NCBI RefSeq assembly: GCF_032670585.1
Contig: NZ_JAVQHL010000001.1
Location: forward strand, 310,001-374,000
Length of the DNA stretch: 64,000 nt
Origin: Ostreiculturibacter nitratireducens
GTDB lineage: Bacteria; Pseudomonadota; Alphaproteobacteria; Rhodobacterales; Rhodobacteraceae
Direction of reading: 5' to 3'
The number at the start of each line of letters is the position of its first letter. Position 1 is the stretch's first letter. This document shows, in pieces, positions 51,747 through 59,545 of this stretch. The notes under the pieces were generated by a model. The model saw only the letters and a list, made by a program, of their open reading frames with translations, had not been told where the DNA came from and made no database searches. The position numbers and the translations under genes are program-made.

Positions 51747-52664
51747 ATGAGACCGTTTGAAAAGGAGGGTGAACCGACCGTCCTGGGGCGGCGCCTCCTC
51801 GGTGCCGCGGCGGCGATATTCGCATCGCTTGCCGGTCCCTCGACACAAGCCGCACCGCCCGGCGGCATACCTTTCGGCGTCTACGACCCGACAGGAGCAT
51901 TCTCGGACGACCCGGCGGTCGAGATCGAGCATCTGTTCCTGCCCTGGGAAGACGTCTACCTGCCCTCGCTCGTCGATGCCGACATCTATGCCCGCGCACG
52001 CGGCCGGGCGCTTCTGGTGACGATCGAGCCCTGGACCTGGTCGCGCAGCCAAAGGAACACACCGGAAAACCTGCGCTATGGCATCGCGAACGGCCTTTAC
52101 GACGGGAACATGCGTTCGATCTGCGAGATCCTGAACACGCTGGAAAGCCCCATCACCGTGCGCTGGGCCCATGAGATGGACGACGACAACGGCCAGTTCA
52201 TCTGGGCCGGCTGGGATCCGGACGATTACATCTCGGCCTATCGGCGCATGATCGACGTCTGTCGTGCCGCCGCGCCCTCGGTCAACTTCATGTGGTCGCC
52301 CCTCGGAGACGAGGGAATGGAGCTTTACTACCCCGGCGACGACTATGTCGACCTGGTGGGCATCACCGTGTTCGGTCTCCAGGCCTGGGACCGAGATAAG
52401 TACGGCGCGGACCGTGGCTTCGTCGATATTCTCAAACCCCGCTACGAAAGGGCCGATGCGTTCGGCAAGCCGATCGTCGTCGCAGAACTCGGCTACGTGG
52501 GCAGCGACAGCTATGTTGCTGCCTGGGAAAGCACGGTCCGGCTTGAGCGCGAGGAGTTCCCGAACCTCGTCGGGGTCATCTACTTCAACTACCCCGAAGT
52601 CTACCCCTGGCCGGATGGCTTCGGCCTCCCGGACTGGCAGATTGCGAATCGGGTTTTGAACTAA
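51747..52664 (+). CDS. Secreted GH26-like glycoside hydrolase
   Basis: A 305-residue precursor with an export signal (RRLLGAAAAIFASLAGPSTQA, cut near residue 36; the RR may be Tat-like). The mature barrel carries the GH26-type acid/base Glu143 in VRWAHEMD and the nucleophile Glu247 in PIVVAELGY. GH26 enzymes cut beta-mannans or mixed-linkage beta-glucans. It directly follows the glycosyltransferase gene (39 bp), as BcsZ follows cellulose synthase, so it may trim or release the polymer. A strong hairpin ends the unit. Confidence 0.83.
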   Translation: MRPFEKEGEPTVLGRRLLGAAAAIFASLAGPSTQAAPPGGIPFGVYDPTGAFSDDPAVEIEHLFLPWEDVYLPSLVDADIYARARGRALLVTIEPWTWSRSQRNTPENLRYGIANGLYDGNMRSICEILNTLESPITVRWAHEMDDDNGQFIWAGWDPDDYISAYRRMIDVCRAAAPSVNFMWSPLGDEGMELYYPGDDYVDLVGITVFGLQAWDRDKYGADRGFVDILKPRYERADAFGKPIVVAELGYVGSDSYVAAWESTVRLEREEFPNLVGVIYFNYPEVYPWPDGFGLPDWQIANRVLN

Positions 52665-52683
52665 GGTCTTTTCGATACGAGTT

Positions 52684-52728
52684 CGGCGGCGCATTTGTGG
52701 CAACGGGATGGCCACAATTGCGCCGCCG
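52684..52728 (+). terminator. Large hairpin terminator of the polysaccharide operon
   Basis: CGGCGGCGCATTTGTGGC (52684-52701) pairs with 52711-52728 over 18 bp with a single mismatch, around a 9-base loop; ATTACTTTTG follows. It begins 20 bp after the glycanase stop and is the strongest hairpin I see in the window. Confidence 0.8.
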
Positions 52729-52958
52729 CATTACTTTTGCACGGCAATGCATTGTTATTGAACTGTTATTCCAGCGCCCCGCCGCCAGAAGGCATTGTCA
52801 CACCATCGCCCAAGTCAGGGCAATTTCTCCTGCCATCAATCGGATGTTCATCCGGCGCGGTCATACGTCGTCGATGAGTTTGGCACGTAGGGGCAGGCGA
52901 CTTCTCCCATCTGTTTCGCCCCATCGCGCCATGCGTAGCGAGGCAGAGGAGGTGACCG

Positions 52959-53270
52959 ATGAAGGCTATGGACGGCAAAACGCTCCGCGCGGCACGCATC
53001 GGTCTTCTTGCGATGGCTCTCGGCGCATCCGGCACGAGTGGGGCATTTGCCCAAACAAGCACTGACGGCGTTCGCGCCTCTGCGGGGTCTGGTTCAAACC
53101 GTGTCGTCCGTGTCGTGAAGTTCGACTGGCATGCGAAGAAATACCGCCCGGCAGTAAGGGCGGAAACGGTGACGCCCATAGCCCAAACCAACTATCTGCT
53201 CCTTGGCAAGGGCTCCTACGTCTGCACCCCGGCGGGGTTCGGGCACCGGTCGACCTGCTTCAGACGCTAG
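52959..53270 (+). CDS. Small secreted protein with C-terminal cysteine pair
   Basis: A 103-residue precursor with a signal peptide (residues about 1-31, ending SGAFAQ). The mature part is short, basic and ends GKGSYVCTPAGFGHRSTCF, with two cysteines that could form one disulfide. The start has a strong site, GAGGAGGTGACCG, right before the ATG, so it is probably real. From memory similar tails occur in small secreted proteins of Rhodobacterales with no known function. It lies alone between the polysaccharide operon and the activase operon. Confidence 0.7.
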   Translation: MKAMDGKTLRAARIGLLAMALGASGTSGAFAQTSTDGVRASAGSGSNRVVRVVKFDWHAKKYRPAVRAETVTPIAQTNYLLLGKGSYVCTPAGFGHRSTCFRR

Positions 53271-53492
53271 GTATCGGCCTGAGCGCAGTGCCGAAACTCT
53301 CACGGTCTTCCCGCTTCGCGGTCGAACCGGAACGGCGCTGGGTTGACGAAGGCGGTGTTCTCACCGATTTCCAGATTGCAGGCGACCCACAGATTTCTCG
53401 GTTACTCTGAGGGTTACGCGTTGGTGTTCGCGCGCCACATCTATGGCCGCCCGTGACCCCAAACTGAAACGTCGATGATCCCGCCTCGCTGA
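53271..53492. other. Intergenic region, possible gene remnant
   Basis: On the minus strand (about 53399-53303) an open stretch encodes NLWVACNLEIGENTAFVNPA and a little more before a stop; it looks protein-like but is closed by stops on both sides and has no start. It may be a decayed gene or chance. Nothing else is seen. Confidence 0.3.
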
Positions 53493-54719
53493 CTACTCGG
53501 CAACCTTCAGCCCGAAACCGGGTTCGCTGCCCTCCTCCAGTTTCGAGAATGGCCCGGGGCCAAGCTTCGCGAGCTTCTTCCGGATGATCTCCTCCGACCG
53601 CGCCTGAAGGTAGTAGGCGATCGTCTCGATCCTGATCCTGACCGACCCCGCGGGCTTGGTCGCGTCGAGATCGCCGAACGCGAAGTAGAGCGTCCCGGAG
53701 GATTCCGTGATCGCCTGGACGGGCGTGAACGTGGGCTGATCCATCCCGCATTCGTAGCTGGAGAAACGGATCGCGCAGGCGATCCAGGGCAACTTGGCAC
53801 CGTAACGCGCGGCCCACAGCAACTCGTTCGTGTTGGCGCTGTAGGATGACCGCCAGACGTCCGAGATGTCGAAGGCGGAGGCGATTTTGCCCGCGCGGAT
53901 GTCCTCGGCGAAAAGCCAGTCAAGGATCTCGGGCTCCGTCGGCAGGTATTGGCCCCAGAGCACCGGGTAGCCATGCGCCTGAAGTTCGCTCTCGATGTCG
54001 TGGCCGATACCCGTGTCCATGTGATACGGCCGGCCCAAGGCAAGGACTGCCGGGTGGTTCGTGGCCGCGCAGCGCCGAATGATTTCAAGGCTTTGTTCGC
54101 GCATCTTCGCGTCGAATTCCGCCAAGGCTTCGTAGGCGGCCAAGGTCGCCCGCTCCGTCTCGGCCTCGGTCAGGCCCGGAATGACGTCCCGGAATGCCGC
54201 GAAGAGCTGACGCGCCGCCAGTCCGGGCTCGGCAAGGTTCAGAACCGGGGAGACATGTGCGATGCCGCGCTCGGCGAAGACGTCGTGTTCCCTCTGGAAG
54301 CCTGCACGCGCGCTTTCAGGGCCCGCCATGACACGCGGGCAGGAGAGGTTGTCGACCACATGCTCCTTAAGGAAGGATGGTAACGACTTGATCTTGGGGG
54401 AAAACAGGATGTTGATCTTGCGCTTCTGCCCGTCGATGAGCTCGCCGTAGTGGCCGGTGAGGCATTTCACCGGATAACAGCAGTCGACGACACCCCTGCC
54501 CTGGCCGAATTCGCGCTGCTGCGTCTCGGACGTGTCCGACGAGAAGACCACGTTGCGCGGGGAGATCCCCAGGTTCGTGAAGAAGGCCGTCCAGAACCGG
54601 TGCGTGGTCCACTGGTTCAGCACACGCGGGATGCCCACGCGCAGCTTCCGCTCCGGCGGAGTTTCCGGCTCAGCGGAACGCGGTTTCGCGAACCATGTCC
54701 GCAACGTTGGGAAAGGCAT
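53493..54719 (-). CDS. DUF2229 acyl-CoA-dehydratase-activase-related protein
   Basis: A 408-residue soluble protein. From memory it corresponds to the DUF2229 segment that, in many anaerobes, sits inside a single chain of about 1400 residues with the activase and dehydratase-like parts; here it is separate. Cysteine motifs that could hold an Fe-S cluster are DCCYPVKC, NLSCPRVMAG and SSYECGMDQP. It starts at ATG 54719 with GAGGGGGCCAAG upstream (ATG 54740 lacks such a site) and overlaps the activase gene by 50 bases. It is the last gene of the three-gene unit. Function unknown. Confidence 0.82.
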   Translation of the reverse strand: MPFPTLRTWFAKPRSAEPETPPERKLRVGIPRVLNQWTTHRFWTAFFTNLGISPRNVVFSSDTSETQQREFGQGRGVVDCCYPVKCLTGHYGELIDGQKRKINILFSPKIKSLPSFLKEHVVDNLSCPRVMAGPESARAGFQREHDVFAERGIAHVSPVLNLAEPGLAARQLFAAFRDVIPGLTEAETERATLAAYEALAEFDAKMREQSLEIIRRCAATNHPAVLALGRPYHMDTGIGHDIESELQAHGYPVLWGQYLPTEPEILDWLFAEDIRAGKIASAFDISDVWRSSYSANTNELLWAARYGAKLPWIACAIRFSSYECGMDQPTFTPVQAITESSGTLYFAFGDLDATKPAGSVRIRIETIAYYLQARSEEIIRKKLAKLGPGPFSKLEEGSEPGFGLKVAE

Positions 54720-56808
54720 CCTTGGCCCCCTCAAGTTCATGTTTGCGAAGCCGCAGTTCGGCGGCGTCCTCGATCAGCCCCTTTGTGCAGCTGTTCCCGG
54801 TGATGACCCGTTCCCAGCCTTCGGGAAGGGGAACCTTGCTGTCCGGCTTGCCGCGTCCTTCCGGCACGCGCACGTCGATGAAGGCGCGGCGGCAGTTCAT
54901 CGCGCACCAGCGGCAGGTCGTGGCGTCGTTCGTCGTGCTCGTGTAGTCGAGCGCCTCGATCCGGTCGAAGCCGACGAAGGCTGTGCGCCTCGAGTGCTCT
55001 GCGTGTTCGGCCGCCAGGAGCGCCGCGCCGAACGCGCCCGCCTCGCCGCTGTGCGGGTGAACGGCGATCTCCGCGTCATCCACCTTCGAGCGGATGAAAT
55101 CCACCTGTGCCTTCACGACTGCCAGGTTCCGGTGCGTCCCGCCCTGAAGGACGAACTTCCTGCCAATGGCGGCGAGGTTCTGGAACTGCCCCGCATAGAC
55201 CCAGACGTTCAGCGGCAGGACCGAGGCGAGGCTCGCCATGATCTCGTCGGCGGACCAGCCCTTGCGCTGCTGGTTCACGATGTCCGACTGCAGGAACACA
55301 CCGCAGCCCATCATCAGGCCCGGCATCATCCGGGCGGAAAAGGCGCGGTCGGCATATTCCTCGAGCGGGATGCCGTAACGTTCCGCGACACCCTGAAGGA
55401 ACGCGCCATTGCCGGAAGAGCATTGCGAGTTCAGGCGGAAATCAACGACGGCCTGCTGGCGCAACAGCATGATCTTCACGTCGCAGCCGCCGACATCGCA
55501 GATCGCGTCCGCGTCAGGGAAGAAGTGCAAGGCGCCAGCCGCATGGGCGACGGTTTCGACCACCGGCACATCGGCGCCGAGGATCGATTTCAGAAGATCC
55601 TTGCCGTAGCCGGTGATGCCAAGCGCGCTCACCTTGCTCAGGCCGGCCTCGCGCATCTTGCGGAAGATGGCCTTTGCGTCCTCGATCGGGTTGCCCTTGG
55701 ACTGCTCATAGCAGGACAGACGCATCGCGCCTCCGGGGCTCAGAGCGACCGCCTTCACGGTCGTGCTGCCGAAGTCGCAGCCGATCGCGACGGGCTCATC
55801 CACGACCCTCAGCGCCGGGGTCGCCCTCGGGCGCTCGAACGCTTCGCGGAAGGCGGCGAGGTCCTTGTCGCTGCCAGCCAGCGCCTTGCCCCCTTCCTTT
55901 GCCTTCGCCTCGTGCTGCCCGTCGCTAATCCACCACTCCAGGCGTTCCGTGCCCCGGTAGGGTTGAGCCATGTCTGCCTCGCGCCCCGCGATCTCGACAC
56001 AGCCAAGGCAGGCGTAATAGAGGGCGTCATCCGGAACCGACACGAGGTCTTCTGCCGTTTTCCCGTCCGGCAGTTCGATCGCCCGCTCTTTCCAGAGTTC
56101 ACCGAGGTGCTTGACCCAGGCTTCGCGCAGCCCCTTGAAGAACATGTTCGGTCCGCCGAGCAGAAGAACGCCCGGCATCGGCGTATTGCCCTTGGCGAGC
56201 GTCGCGAGGTTCTGGCGGACCACCGCCTCGAACAGGCTCGCGATGATCTCGTTGTGAGGAACACCTGCCTTCACGAGGCTGTTCGCGTCGGTTTCGGCAA
56301 AGATGCCGCATTTGGCGCTGATCCGGTGCAGCGTCCTGCCGGAATAGCCCATCTCGGCCAGTTCCTCGGGCGGAACGCCGAGCTTTCTTGCGGACTTCTC
56401 GATGAAGGTGCCCGTCCCGCCGCTGCAGGCGGATTGCATGTAGACCTGCTTCGCCGTTCCTGCCTCGGTCGGCGTGAAGAAGACCGTCTTCATGTCCTCG
56501 CCGCCGATCTCCGAGACGAAGCGGACGTCGGGATGGAGCTTCTCGACCGCGGCGGCGACGGCGACCACCTCCTGCACGACGCGGCCACCAACGAGAGGCG
56601 CGATCAATCCGGCACCCGATCCGGTGAAGCAGACGACATCGCGGCCCTCCGCGATCCCGGCCTCGGCTTCCATTGCCTTGAGGAGTTCCTGGGTTTTTTC
56701 GGCCTGACGCGTCCCGTGCCGTCCGTAGGACCGCCAGATCACCTTCCCGTCTTCGACCACCACCGCCTTGACGGTCGTCGACCCGATATCGACGCCCGCG
56801 ATCTTCAT
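54670..56808 (-). CDS. Tandem ASKHA ATPase of the BcrAD/BadFG (acyl-CoA dehydratase activase) family
   Basis: A 712-residue soluble protein with two complete activase domains. Each begins with the ASKHA phosphate loop: DIGSTTVK (7-14) and DFGSTTVK (345-352). Each has both cysteines that in HgdC/CompA bridge a [4Fe-4S] cluster between two subunits: Cys128 and Cys167, and Cys463 and Cys502 (SACSGGTG/KCGIF; SQCSSGNG/GCGVF). So a single chain could form the cluster site that normally needs a homodimer. A further CRWCAMNC lies near the C-terminus. Activases hydrolyse ATP to push one electron to a very low potential. It overlaps the upstream dehydratase-like gene by four bases (ATGA). Confidence 0.9.
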   Translation of the reverse strand: MKIAGVDIGSTTVKAVVVEDGKVIWRSYGRHGTRQAEKTQELLKAMEAEAGIAEGRDVVCFTGSGAGLIAPLVGGRVVQEVVAVAAAVEKLHPDVRFVSEIGGEDMKTVFFTPTEAGTAKQVYMQSACSGGTGTFIEKSARKLGVPPEELAEMGYSGRTLHRISAKCGIFAETDANSLVKAGVPHNEIIASLFEAVVRQNLATLAKGNTPMPGVLLLGGPNMFFKGLREAWVKHLGELWKERAIELPDGKTAEDLVSVPDDALYYACLGCVEIAGREADMAQPYRGTERLEWWISDGQHEAKAKEGGKALAGSDKDLAAFREAFERPRATPALRVVDEPVAIGCDFGSTTVKAVALSPGGAMRLSCYEQSKGNPIEDAKAIFRKMREAGLSKVSALGITGYGKDLLKSILGADVPVVETVAHAAGALHFFPDADAICDVGGCDVKIMLLRQQAVVDFRLNSQCSSGNGAFLQGVAERYGIPLEEYADRAFSARMMPGLMMGCGVFLQSDIVNQQRKGWSADEIMASLASVLPLNVWVYAGQFQNLAAIGRKFVLQGGTHRNLAVVKAQVDFIRSKVDDAEIAVHPHSGEAGAFGAALLAAEHAEHSRRTAFVGFDRIEALDYTSTTNDATTCRWCAMNCRRAFIDVRVPEGRGKPDSKVPLPEGWERVITGNSCTKGLIEDAAELRLRKHELEGAKDAFPNVADMVRETAFR

Positions 56809-58301
56809 AGCCGCGCTCCCCCCAGTTCGAGGATCACGTTCGCCGCGGTGCCGGCGGCGCCGTGATGGGGCACTTTCCAAAGGCCCCGGCGGATCTCGGG
56901 CCGCGCGGCCATGAGTTCGCGCGCACGCTCCTCGGTCAACCCGGTCGCCGCCAGGGCCGCCTCGTATTCCGCCCGCGCGCGCGACTTGGCCTCCGTCAGC
57001 ACCATCTGGCAGCGCGACAGGGCGTGTATCTCGCTGTCGCCCTTGATCTCGAGCGGCGCATAGAGAATTTCGGGATAACGGCCAAGAACGCCCGCCATCG
57101 CACCGACGCTCATCGTGTTTGGCATGCAGGAATAGGGCGACAGCTCACAGATCATGTGCGCCTTGCGGTGAAGGTGCGACCAGATTGCCTTGCCGACCAG
57201 CATGTCCCCCTCGCCGCCCGACAGGCGTGCGTCGAAATAGGGACTCGCCAGATCCCGCAGTTCCGACTGCTGCGGCAACTCGTGCGGTGTCGAGCCAAGC
57301 GCCCGCCTCATCGAATCGTACTGGCGCCGCAGGACCCGCGCCGCGAGCGCGTATCCGCGCCGCTTCATGCCCGACTTGGGCACGAGCCCTTCGCGGTCGG
57401 CCTGCTCCTGCATGGCGTAGCGCATCAGGTAGTCGAGCCAGATCGTCACCGCCGCCGGGTAGACCTCGGCGCCCTCGGATTCGAGCCAGGAATGGATGTT
57501 GTAGTTCGGCGCGCCTTCGACCGTCTGAAGGTAGAACTCGCCCGTGATCTTCACCTTTGGCTTGACCTTGAGCCTGTCCACCTCGACCCGGTCGAAATAC
57601 CGGGCGGCCCGGCGCATTGCCCGCACGAAGTGCCCGGTCGTCAGGTGCCATGCCAGCGCGGAACCCCAGCGGTCGAACCTCCGCCGCGTGCGAAGCGCCT
57701 CGCAGATTTCCTTGACGGCGGCCTCCGATGCACGATCGGTGGCGCCGGGTTCGACCTCGTAGGGGCGGAGCTGGTATTCGAGGTCCTGAACCGCATCGGC
57801 CATCATGATCGCAAAGGCGATACCAAGCAGCAGTTGCGGGCCGAAATCGAGGTCTTCCTCCTTCTTGTTCTTGCCGCTCTGGTCGAAAAGGAAGATCCGG
57901 AAATCCTCCATCCCGAGGTTCCGAAGCGCGAGTTCGTAGCTCTGGTGATACTGGCCGAACCGGCATGATCCGCAGGAACCCGCGGTGACATAGACCTGGT
58001 CGCGGGCGAAGCTACCGTCGCCCTTTGCTTCACGCTCCCGAAGAAGATGGTTGGCGAGATTGCCCGTCACGAACGCGGTTGGGCAGCACTGTCCGATATC
58101 CGCAAGCTCACGCCCCCGTATCAGGTCTTCGCGCGTCGGCGCCGGGAGTCGTCGGGCCCGAAGGCCCGCGCTTTCGAAGGCTGCCTCTATCGCCTTTTCG
58201 GCCCGCCAAGTCAGCCCACCGAAGAGGAATGTCACGTTCTTCCGATCGGAAGCGGCAAGCGGGTTAGGCCGGTAGGCCCGATATGCGGCCATGTCGTTCA
58301 T
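56805..58301 (-). CDS. 2-hydroxyacyl-CoA dehydratase-like (HgdB/DCCP-type) Fe-S protein
   Basis: A 498-residue soluble protein, the first gene of the unit. Cysteines lie in the motifs DIGQCCPTAF (72, 73), GSCGSCRF (110, 113) and LSPYSCMPNTMS (392), arranged as in dehydratase component D and double-cubane-cluster proteins, which hold oxygen-sensitive Fe-S clusters. The motif ELSPYSCMPN near residue 390 is shared with the C-terminal part of the large fused activases. Its substrate is unknown; no CoA-transferase or hydroxyacid gene is near. A GGGGAGGGG site precedes the ATG, and an FNR-type box lies 110 bp upstream. Confidence 0.87.
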   Translation of the reverse strand: MNDMAAYRAYRPNPLAASDRKNVTFLFGGLTWRAEKAIEAAFESAGLRARRLPAPTREDLIRGRELADIGQCCPTAFVTGNLANHLLREREAKGDGSFARDQVYVTAGSCGSCRFGQYHQSYELALRNLGMEDFRIFLFDQSGKNKKEEDLDFGPQLLLGIAFAIMMADAVQDLEYQLRPYEVEPGATDRASEAAVKEICEALRTRRRFDRWGSALAWHLTTGHFVRAMRRAARYFDRVEVDRLKVKPKVKITGEFYLQTVEGAPNYNIHSWLESEGAEVYPAAVTIWLDYLMRYAMQEQADREGLVPKSGMKRRGYALAARVLRRQYDSMRRALGSTPHELPQQSELRDLASPYFDARLSGGEGDMLVGKAIWSHLHRKAHMICELSPYSCMPNTMSVGAMAGVLGRYPEILYAPLEIKGDSEIHALSRCQMVLTEAKSRARAEYEAALAATGLTEERARELMAARPEIRRGLWKVPHHGAAGTAANVILELGGARL

Positions 58302-58383
58302 TTACCCCTCCCCGCCGCAGGGCCCGCTCATTGCGGTCAAGCGGCACAAAAATCGCTCCAGGCAAAGTATTCGAATTTCGACA

Positions 58384-58389
58384 AGGTTA
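58384..58389 (-). promoter_or_regulatory. Candidate -10 element (class II FNR promoter) of the activase operon
   Basis: Minus-strand TAACCT at 58389-58384 would give a start point near 58377, which puts the FNR-type box at 58411-58424 about 41 bases upstream, the spacing of class II FNR promoters. The -10 match to TATAAT is only moderate (3 of 6). Confidence 0.35.
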
Positions 58390-58410
58390 CCGTGGTGGGG
58401 AGACCCGACA

Positions 58411-58424
58411 TTGACCTGCGTCAA
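58411..58424. promoter_or_regulatory. FNR/FnrL-type binding box upstream of the activase operon
   Basis: TTGACCTGCGTCAA is a symmetric TTGAC-N4-GTCAA element, close to the FNR/FixK consensus TTGAT-N4-ATCAA and within the variation known for Rhodobacter FnrL. It lies 110 bp before the dehydratase-like start, in a region where only that operon could be its target. Anaerobic or low-oxygen control of an oxygen-sensitive system would make sense. Confidence 0.6.
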
Positions 58425-58627
58425 AACGCGCATGTCGCTCGCCGTGCCGTATCGAGGCTCAGTAGCGCGCGCACCCTCGCGCACTGCCCGGCACGCAAGT
58501 GTCTGAAAAAGCGTTCATCTCCTGACGGATCACATGGTCGCCCCGGCGCAATTCGTCGCCGCGCCATTGATGCTTTCCATGACACGCACGAAAGCAAGCC
58601 GCCGCTCAGAAGAACGGCAGGGACCTC

Positions 58628-59545
58628 TCAGCCCGGCCATCCGGCAGCTGCGGAATCGACATACACGGCATAAAGCGAGGTCGTCGCCGTGATGAACAGG
58701 CGGTTCCCGCGCGGCCCGCCGAAGCAGAGGTTGGACACGGTTTCCGGCACGCGGATCTTTCCCAGGAGCGTTCCGTCCGGCGCGAAGACATGGACGCCGT
58801 CGCCCGCCGAGGTCCAGACGTTCCCGTGCCTGTCGACACGGAACCCGTCCGGCAACCCGTTGTCGATCGTCGCGAAGACACGCCCCTGCCCCAGCCGCTT
58901 GCCTTCGACCGGGAACACACGGATCACCGAAGGCACGCTGTCGTCGTGGCTCGAGCCGGATTCCGCCACGTAAAGAAGGCTCTCGTCGGGAGAGAAGGCG
59001 AGGCCGTTCGGCTGCACGAAGTCGTCGACCACGGGCGCAAGCTCACCCGTGTCGGGATCCAGACGGAACACGTGGTGATGGGCCTGTTCCGGTTCCGCCT
59101 TGTAGCCCTCGTAATCGCCAAGGATTCCGTAGGTCGGATCCGTGAACCAGATGGAGCCATCGGATTTCACGACGACGTCGTTTGGCGAGTTCAGGCGCTT
59201 GCCGTCGTATTCGGCCGCGAGCACGGTGCGCGACCCGTCGTGCTCGGTTCGCGTGACCGACCGCGTCCCATGTTCGCAGGTCACCAGCCGCCCTTCCCGG
59301 TCCCGCGTGTTACCGTTCGCGAAACCCGAGGGGTAACGGAACAAGCTCAGCGTTCCGTCCGGCGTCCACCGCATCATCCGCTGCCCGGGAATGTCCGAGA
59401 AGAGAAGCACCTGCGGCCCCGGAAACCACACCGGCCCTTCTGCCCACTGGAAGCCGAGCGCGAGTTTCTCCAGATGCGCGCTCGGATGGATCAGGCCGCG
59501 AAATCTCGGATCGTGGAATTCATAGCAGTCGGGCTTTTCCGTCAT
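58628..59545 (-). CDS. SMP-30/gluconolactonase-family sugar lactonase
   Basis: A 305-residue six-bladed beta-propeller hydrolase. The metal-binding Glu is in AEGPVWFPG, the Asn in LNSPNDVVV and the Asp in the region FTDPTYG to PNGLAFSPDES. The family opens sugar lactones (gluconolactone, xylonolactone, others). It overlaps the preceding permease by four bases (ATGA), so it belongs to the sugar ABC operon. This suggests a pathway in which the imported sugar is oxidised to a lactone, though no sugar dehydrogenase is in the window. Confidence 0.88.
   Translation of the reverse strand: MTEKPDCYEFHDPRFRGLIHPSAHLEKLALGFQWAEGPVWFPGPQVLLFSDIPGQRMMRWTPDGTLSLFRYPSGFANGNTRDREGRLVTCEHGTRSVTRTEHDGSRTVLAAEYDGKRLNSPNDVVVKSDGSIWFTDPTYGILGDYEGYKAEPEQAHHHVFRLDPDTGELAPVVDDFVQPNGLAFSPDESLLYVAESGSSHDDSVPSVIRVFPVEGKRLGQGRVFATIDNGLPDGFRVDRHGNVWTSAGDGVHVFAPDGTLLGKIRVPETVSNLCFGGPRGNRLFITATTSLYAVYVDSAAAGWPG

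Larger units (their letters stand above)
58302..58627. other. 326-bp region between the activase and sugar operons
   Basis: No gene is supported here. The part near 58301 is the leader of the activase unit and holds the FNR-type box. The part near 58628 follows the SMP-30 stop codon. I found no clear hairpin with a U-tract. Confidence 0.5.

Noticed and set aside
49710..52715. 1001-codon open frame on the minus strand
   Set aside because: It covers three recognisable plus-strand genes (epimerase, glycosyltransferase, glycanase). Its product is very rich in Arg, Asp, Glu and His, as expected for an antisense frame of GC-rich codons.
54532..56865. 777-codon open frame on the plus strand
   Set aside because: It is antisense to the activase gene, which has intact ATPase and cysteine motifs; no domain is seen in the plus-strand product.
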